From: Sulfobacillus acidophilus
GTDB taxonomy: Bacteria; Bacillota; Sulfobacillia; Sulfobacillales; Sulfobacillaceae
Direction: 5' to 3'
DNA: 36,591 bases
Assembly: GCA_003023745.1 (NCBI GenBank)
Contig: PXYV01000036.1
Span: 1 to 36,591 of the forward strand
Shown here: piece by piece, positions 33,146 to 36,591 of the stretch
How the letters are laid out: the number at the start of each line of letters is the position of its first letter
Numbering within the stretch: position 1 is the first letter of the stretch
Made by a program: the position numbers and the translations under genes
Notes under the pieces: generated by a model
The model's input: the letters and a program-made list of their open reading frames with translations, nothing else
Told to the model about the DNA's origin: nothing
Databases searched by the model: none

Positions 33146-34485
33146 TATGGCAACCGTCCTTTCATCAGATCCATCACGTAGTCTGCCACCTCGAGTACCC
33201 GATCAATTTCGTTGGGGCCATGCTGGGCCGAAAGCACGGAATGCAACGAGGCAGAGGGAGAGAGATAGACGCCGTGGCGGATCACTTCGATAGCAAAGCG
33301 ATTGAACGCTTGTCGGTCGACCGAGCGGCAGAAGTCGCGAAAGTCTGTGATGGGAGCTTCCGTGCCAAAAAAGAGTTGGAGCATACCGCCGACCCGTTGT
33401 ACGCGGCCGACAATGTGGTGGGACTTTAACAGTGTGGTCAACCCTTGCTGTAGGCGCAACCCCATGCTTTCCAATCGGGCATAAACCGTGTGATCTAAGG
33501 CCTTCAGGTTAGCCTTGGCTACACTTAGACCAAGGTAGGACGCATTTTGCGTGCCGTAGTGGAGAACGCCGCCCCACCGCAGCCCTTCCATATATTCAGC
33601 CTTCCCGGCGAGGGCGGCGACCGGCAGGCCTGCCCCCAACCCTTTGCCGTACGTTAAGAGATCCGGGTCTAGGCCATAGCGCTCCGCCGCCCCGCCGGGA
33701 GCCAGTCTAAAGCCTGTCACGGTTTCGTCGAGCACAAACAACACGCCATATTGCCGACACAATTCTTGCACACTCTCAAGATATCCGGGATTGGGCGGGA
33801 TGACGCCCATGTTTGCCATCACGCCTTCTGTAATGACACACGCTAATTCATGCTGATGGGCTTTGAGCGCACGTTCCAAGAGCTCGAGATCATTCCAGGG
33901 CACCAGGACAGCATGTCGTAACGCATCTTGCGGCAATCCGGAGCTTTCGGCGATGGCGACGGGATGGCTGGGTAATCCTAAGTCTATATACGGGTGAGGA
34001 TGTGCGGAAACAAGATAGTCGTCGTACCATCCGTGATAGTGGCCTTCAAATTTAATGAATCGTTCTTTGCCGGACAGTCCCCGCGCCAGCCGCAATGCTG
34101 CCATCGTAGCCTCGGTGCCGGTGTTGGCAAATCGGACCCGTTGCGCTTGCGGCACGCGTTGAAAAATGAGTTGGGCTACGTCGGTTTCGATTGGAGACGC
34201 CGCTGCAAACAAAGTGGCTTGGCTGGCTGCCTCCTGAATCGCATGGACGATGGTTGGGTGGCTGTGTCCTAGCAATAAGGCGCCGTAGGCCATCATGAGA
34301 TCGACGTACCGATTGCCGTCAACGTCTTTGACATAGGCACCTTCGCCCTGCACCAAAAAAATAGGGTAGTCACCAAAATTGGCAGGGCCGCGCGAAGGAG
34401 AACTCACCCCTTCCACTAAGGCTTTCTGGGCCCGGACGAAGGCTTCGCGCGATCCGTCAGTGTTTAGCCGTTTAATGTTTGCCAT
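33145..34485 (-). CDS. Class III PLP aminotransferase, glutamate-1-semialdehyde aminomutase-like
   Basis: 446 residues. PLP enzyme of fold type I: NTGTEATMAALRLAR near 121-135 (phosphate contact), HYHGWYDD near 149-156, DETVTGFR near 253-260 with Asp ~253 against the pyridine nitrogen, and the Schiff-base Lys ~281 in LTYGKGLGAGLPVAAL. True haem-pathway HemL enzymes usually carry a GKxIGGGLPVGAYGG sequence and sit with hem genes; neither holds here. Relatives of this group include beta-amino acid and 3-aminoacyl-CoA aminotransferases. Its start overlaps the upstream Rossmann gene by 14 bases and its end overlaps the next SDR. A transaminase of an amino or keto compound is more likely than a tetrapyrrole role; that is inference. 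Confidence 0.85.
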   Translation of the reverse strand: MANIKRLNTDGSREAFVRAQKALVEGVSSPSRGPANFGDYPIFLVQGEGAYVKDVDGNRYVDLMMAYGALLLGHSHPTIVHAIQEAASQATLFAAASPIETDVAQLIFQRVPQAQRVRFANTGTEATMAALRLARGLSGKERFIKFEGHYHGWYDDYLVSAHPHPYIDLGLPSHPVAIAESSGLPQDALRHAVLVPWNDLELLERALKAHQHELACVITEGVMANMGVIPPNPGYLESVQELCRQYGVLFVLDETVTGFRLAPGGAAERYGLDPDLLTYGKGLGAGLPVAALAGKAEYMEGLRWGGVLHYGTQNASYLGLSVAKANLKALDHTVYARLESMGLRLQQGLTTLLKSHHIVGRVQRVGGMLQLFFGTEAPITDFRDFCRSVDRQAFNRFAIEVIRHGVYLSPSASLHSVLSAQHGPNEIDRVLEVADYVMDLMKGRLP

Positions 34486-35545
34486 TTTGAGACCATTCCT
34501 CCAGTCGTGCGCGCAAGTGGCGTGTTATGCGATCCCAGTCTTCGACGGTTGGACCCCACGTTTCAACATCTACGCCGAAAATACCGCGTATCGCAGCCTG
34601 GCACTGGGCAGTCAAGCGTACCCGCCCGTCGGCCTCAATCCCCTGGATCCCATCGGCGGTTGCTGCACTTTGGTTGATGGCAATCGCTTCCGTTAGTGTG
34701 AGCACATCAGGCAACGCCACATCCACGCCGTGGCGCGATAGCAGGGCTGGGTATCCTCCTGGAAGCCCTAATGCGCCCGGCACATGGATAAGACATGGTG
34801 TGTCCGATAGCAAGGCTCGCACCGTCCGAACTGCACTAGCCGCAGTCCATACATGGCTGCGGGTGCCTCGCGGCCAAGGAAAAGGCCGCAACAAGGTATG
34901 GGTTTGCCAATGGCCATCGGCTACGCGGGCATAGAGGCGGTACGGAGGGAGATCGCGACCGTGAAACAGAGCTGACTCAACGCTGTGATGGGCCACCAGA
35001 CGGATATCGCCGGGCCCTGCCATTAAGGCCAACTCGTCGACATTGCCAAATCCGACCATACGGGTTAACCCCTGTGCCTTCACCAGGGGAGCAGTCGCAT
35101 CGGGGTATGGCCCAATGACAAGCCAAGGTGGATGGGGCAACTCGCCTAAGATGCGCGCGAATCGCAGCAAGAGAGTAGCCTGAAACGGCAGCCACACACC
35201 AAATCCCGTTTGAGCCAAAAGCGACTCGTGGGTTGGCGTTAGCGAGGGGAGTTTCCACCAGGTCAACTCGCTGGCCGTAAAAATCGCAATATCGGCAGGA
35301 TTATGGATAAGCCACTGCGTCCAAAAATGGTGATCGTATAAATCGCCTGGTTGGGCGCGCACGAGAATTTGAGCGCCGAGTGCCCGGCTCTGCATTTGGG
35401 CCATATTAACAATATCTTGCAGCACCTCTCCATTCCTGCCCGCCACTGTTATGCAGTCGCCGTTTTGTAAGTGAGGCATGAGCTGGTAGATGATGCGTTC
35501 GCCCAAGTCCCCGGGCCCATACACGATAATATGCGGCACGAACAT
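34472..35545 (-). CDS. Rossmann-fold protein of unknown function (lactate/malate dehydrogenase-like layout)
   Basis: 357 residues. The N-terminus HIIVYGPGDLGERIIYQL is a dinucleotide-binding GxGxxG, followed by ITVAGRNGEVL at beta-2 and PADIAIFTASE before the middle. The central part (VGFGNVDELALMAG, then LVAHHSVESALF) and the C-terminal LPDVLTLTEAIAINQSAATADGIQGIEADG resemble in spacing the lactate/malate dehydrogenase and GH4 superfamily, but the usual catalytic signatures are not clear, so no activity is assigned. Start ATG 35545 has only AGAGAGG directly adjacent. It overlaps the aminomutase-like gene by 14 bases, so it belongs to that operon and may act on its substrate or product. Confidence 0.65.
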   Translation of the reverse strand: MFVPHIIVYGPGDLGERIIYQLMPHLQNGDCITVAGRNGEVLQDIVNMAQMQSRALGAQILVRAQPGDLYDHHFWTQWLIHNPADIAIFTASELTWWKLPSLTPTHESLLAQTGFGVWLPFQATLLLRFARILGELPHPPWLVIGPYPDATAPLVKAQGLTRMVGFGNVDELALMAGPGDIRLVAHHSVESALFHGRDLPPYRLYARVADGHWQTHTLLRPFPWPRGTRSHVWTAASAVRTVRALLSDTPCLIHVPGALGLPGGYPALLSRHGVDVALPDVLTLTEAIAINQSAATADGIQGIEADGRVRLTAQCQAAIRGIFGVDVETWGPTVEDWDRITRHLRARLEEWSQNGKH

Positions 35546-35640
35546 CCTCTCTTCTGTCTCGCACTCGGTGCTGATGCGACCATCGTCTCGGCACTAGAGC
35601 GTTGGTGAAGCTTGATGGAAGCGATGATAGGGCGGCGGCT

Positions 35641-36129
35641 TTAACGCTGATGCTCTTGGCCGATGCGAGCAACGACGGCAACCACTTCCCCTTTGACGCA
35701 CAGTTCATCGCCGACGTATACGCCACTTTTCACGACTACTTTGCGTGTTCCAATCTCCGCGATGTTGCCCCGCACGGTCAGAACAGGTCCCAGCGGAGTT
35801 GGCTTGAGGTAGTCGACCTTGAGCGATGCGGTCATGCAACGGGGGACGGGTGCATCGTCTCCTAACTGATGCCCGTCGCGATGGTAGAGTGCCAGCGCGG
35901 CAGACCCCGTGCTGTGGCAGTCAATCAACGACGCCAATAGACCGCCGTAAACGAATCCCGGGATAGCAATGTGTTCGGGACGCGGAGTATATTCGGTCAA
36001 GGTGTTGTCTCCATCCCAACGGGTGCGAAAGTGATGGCCATCCTTGTTGAAGCGCCCACAGCCATAACACCACGCAAACTGGTCGGCGTAGAAATCTTGC
36101 ACATAGGCCACCGGATCATTTTTGGGCAT
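35641..36129 (-). CDS. Hotdog-fold acyl-CoA thioesterase, PaaI-like
   Basis: 162 residues. CYGCGRFNKDGHHFRTRW near 21-38, IPGFVYGGLLASLIDCHSTG near 56-75 (the PaaI-type helix with the catalytic acidic residue), then LKVDYLKPTPLGPVLTVRGNIAEIGTRKVVVKSGVYV, the beta-sheet of the hotdog fold. Such enzymes hydrolyse acyl-CoA in the cytoplasm. The ATG follows a strong GGAGGGG. It lies 95 bases before the Rossmann gene, so it may be the first gene of the aminomutase-like operon or a separate unit; either way it supports an acyl-CoA context. Confidence 0.85.
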   Translation of the reverse strand: MPKNDPVAYVQDFYADQFAWCYGCGRFNKDGHHFRTRWDGDNTLTEYTPRPEHIAIPGFVYGGLLASLIDCHSTGSAALALYHRDGHQLGDDAPVPRCMTASLKVDYLKPTPLGPVLTVRGNIAEIGTRKVVVKSGVYVGDELCVKGEVVAVVARIGQEHQR

Positions 36130-36591
36130 GATATGCCCCTCCTTTATTCAGCACCTCTCTATCTTAACGAAAATTCGCGAGAAGTTAAGCCGATTCGATC
36201 GAGAAGGTGTAACATCCGATCCGCTGGGGGTCCCATCGGATATATCCAGAGCGCCGACCAAATCTCTATTCGCGAGATCGCGATGCGAAGCCACAAGTGG
36301 CATGGAAAGGGGCCAGGGAACACGCAGGACGCTGACACCATGTCGTATTTTTCGCTCTGACGCGTGAAGAGCTCCGGCCTGTCAAGAAGTGAGATGCTGC
36401 GATGAACACTAGACGGGCCACTATGATTATGGTGGCGTGACGGTACATGCTGGGTGCGTGCAGCAAGCGCTGGTCCAACATGTGGGGGAAGACCCAAGAT
36501 CTCGTCAAAGTAGCGGAAATCCTTGATAATCCTCAACGCCTGATCTAAGACTGGACTTTTTTTCGATCGTCTGATACCGTGAAAGCATGCA
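36130..36591. other. Right end of the window without a supported gene
   Basis: The only long frame (minus, 36159-36536, open upstream to about 36560) carries LRIIKDFRYFDEILGLPPHVG, which looks protein-like at its start but then loses any recognisable pattern and has no ribosome site. It could be a decayed fragment, perhaps of a transposase or enzyme. No RNA gene or repeat was found. Confidence 0.35.

Noticed and set aside
33145..34485. Assignment of the PLP enzyme as hemL of tetrapyrrole synthesis
   Set aside because: The Lys loop reads GKGLGAGLPVAAL instead of the usual GKxIGGGLPVGAYGG, and no hem gene is adjacent; the operon context points elsewhere.
36159..36536. 125-residue minus-strand frame at the right end
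   Set aside because: The first 20 residues look protein-like, but the rest does not, and start signals are missing; reported only as an unexplained end region.

Overview
The window reads as chromosomal DNA of a Firmicutes-type bacterium of moderately high G+C. The signs are strong AGGAGG-like ribosome binding sites, frequent GTG/TTG starts, Gram-positive style lipoprotein signals on extracellular binding proteins, and large secreted enzymes. A heterotrophic or mixotrophic soil or acidophile Firmicute (Sulfobacillus-like) would fit, but that placement is inference from gene content; no marker gene is present. I see no rRNA, tRNA, CRISPR array or intact insertion sequence.

Left part (1-15.7 kb). 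The window opens in the 3' end of a sugar-type ABC solute-binding protein closed by a strong terminator. Then follow an Rpn/PD-(D/E)XK nuclease-like gene with an in-frame 12-nt repeat tract, a family-5 (peptide/nickel type) binding lipoprotein, a membrane isoprenylcysteine-methyltransferase-like protein, a GH15 glucoamylase/trehalase-type enzyme, formate-tetrahydrofolate ligase (fhs), an NADPH-dependent FMN reductase, a second family-5 binding protein, an aspartoacylase/succinylglutamate-desuccinylase-like zinc hydrolase, a pRiA4b ORF-3-like gene broken by an in-frame TAA, and a P1 (DmpA-type) aminopeptidase.

Middle (15.7-25.2 kb). A very large secreted multidomain glycoside hydrolase faces the P1 peptidase. 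It is followed by a secreted protein of unknown function, a CynX/NimT-type MFS exporter and a third family-5 binding lipoprotein. The three family-5 binding proteins are clearly paralogous, and none has permease or ATPase genes beside it. Together with the P1 peptidase and the zinc hydrolase they suggest scavenging of peptides or acylated amino acids.

Right part (25.5-36.1 kb). This is an acyl-CoA island. An acyl-CoA ligase is transcribed divergently from thiolase, a type-2 3-hydroxyacyl-CoA dehydrogenase-like SDR and acyl-CoA dehydrogenase. Another SDR follows and meets, tail to tail with overlapping stop codons, a minus-strand operon. In transcription order that operon holds a hotdog thioesterase, a Rossmann protein of unknown function, a GSA-aminomutase-like PLP enzyme and two SDRs, with overlapping or nearly touching ends. 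Activation, dehydrogenation, 3-hydroxyacyl oxidation and thiolysis are present, but enoyl-CoA hydratase and ETF genes are not in the window. The aminomutase-like operon is the best candidate for an undescribed pathway, possibly handling an amino- or keto-acyl compound that feeds the acyl-CoA genes.
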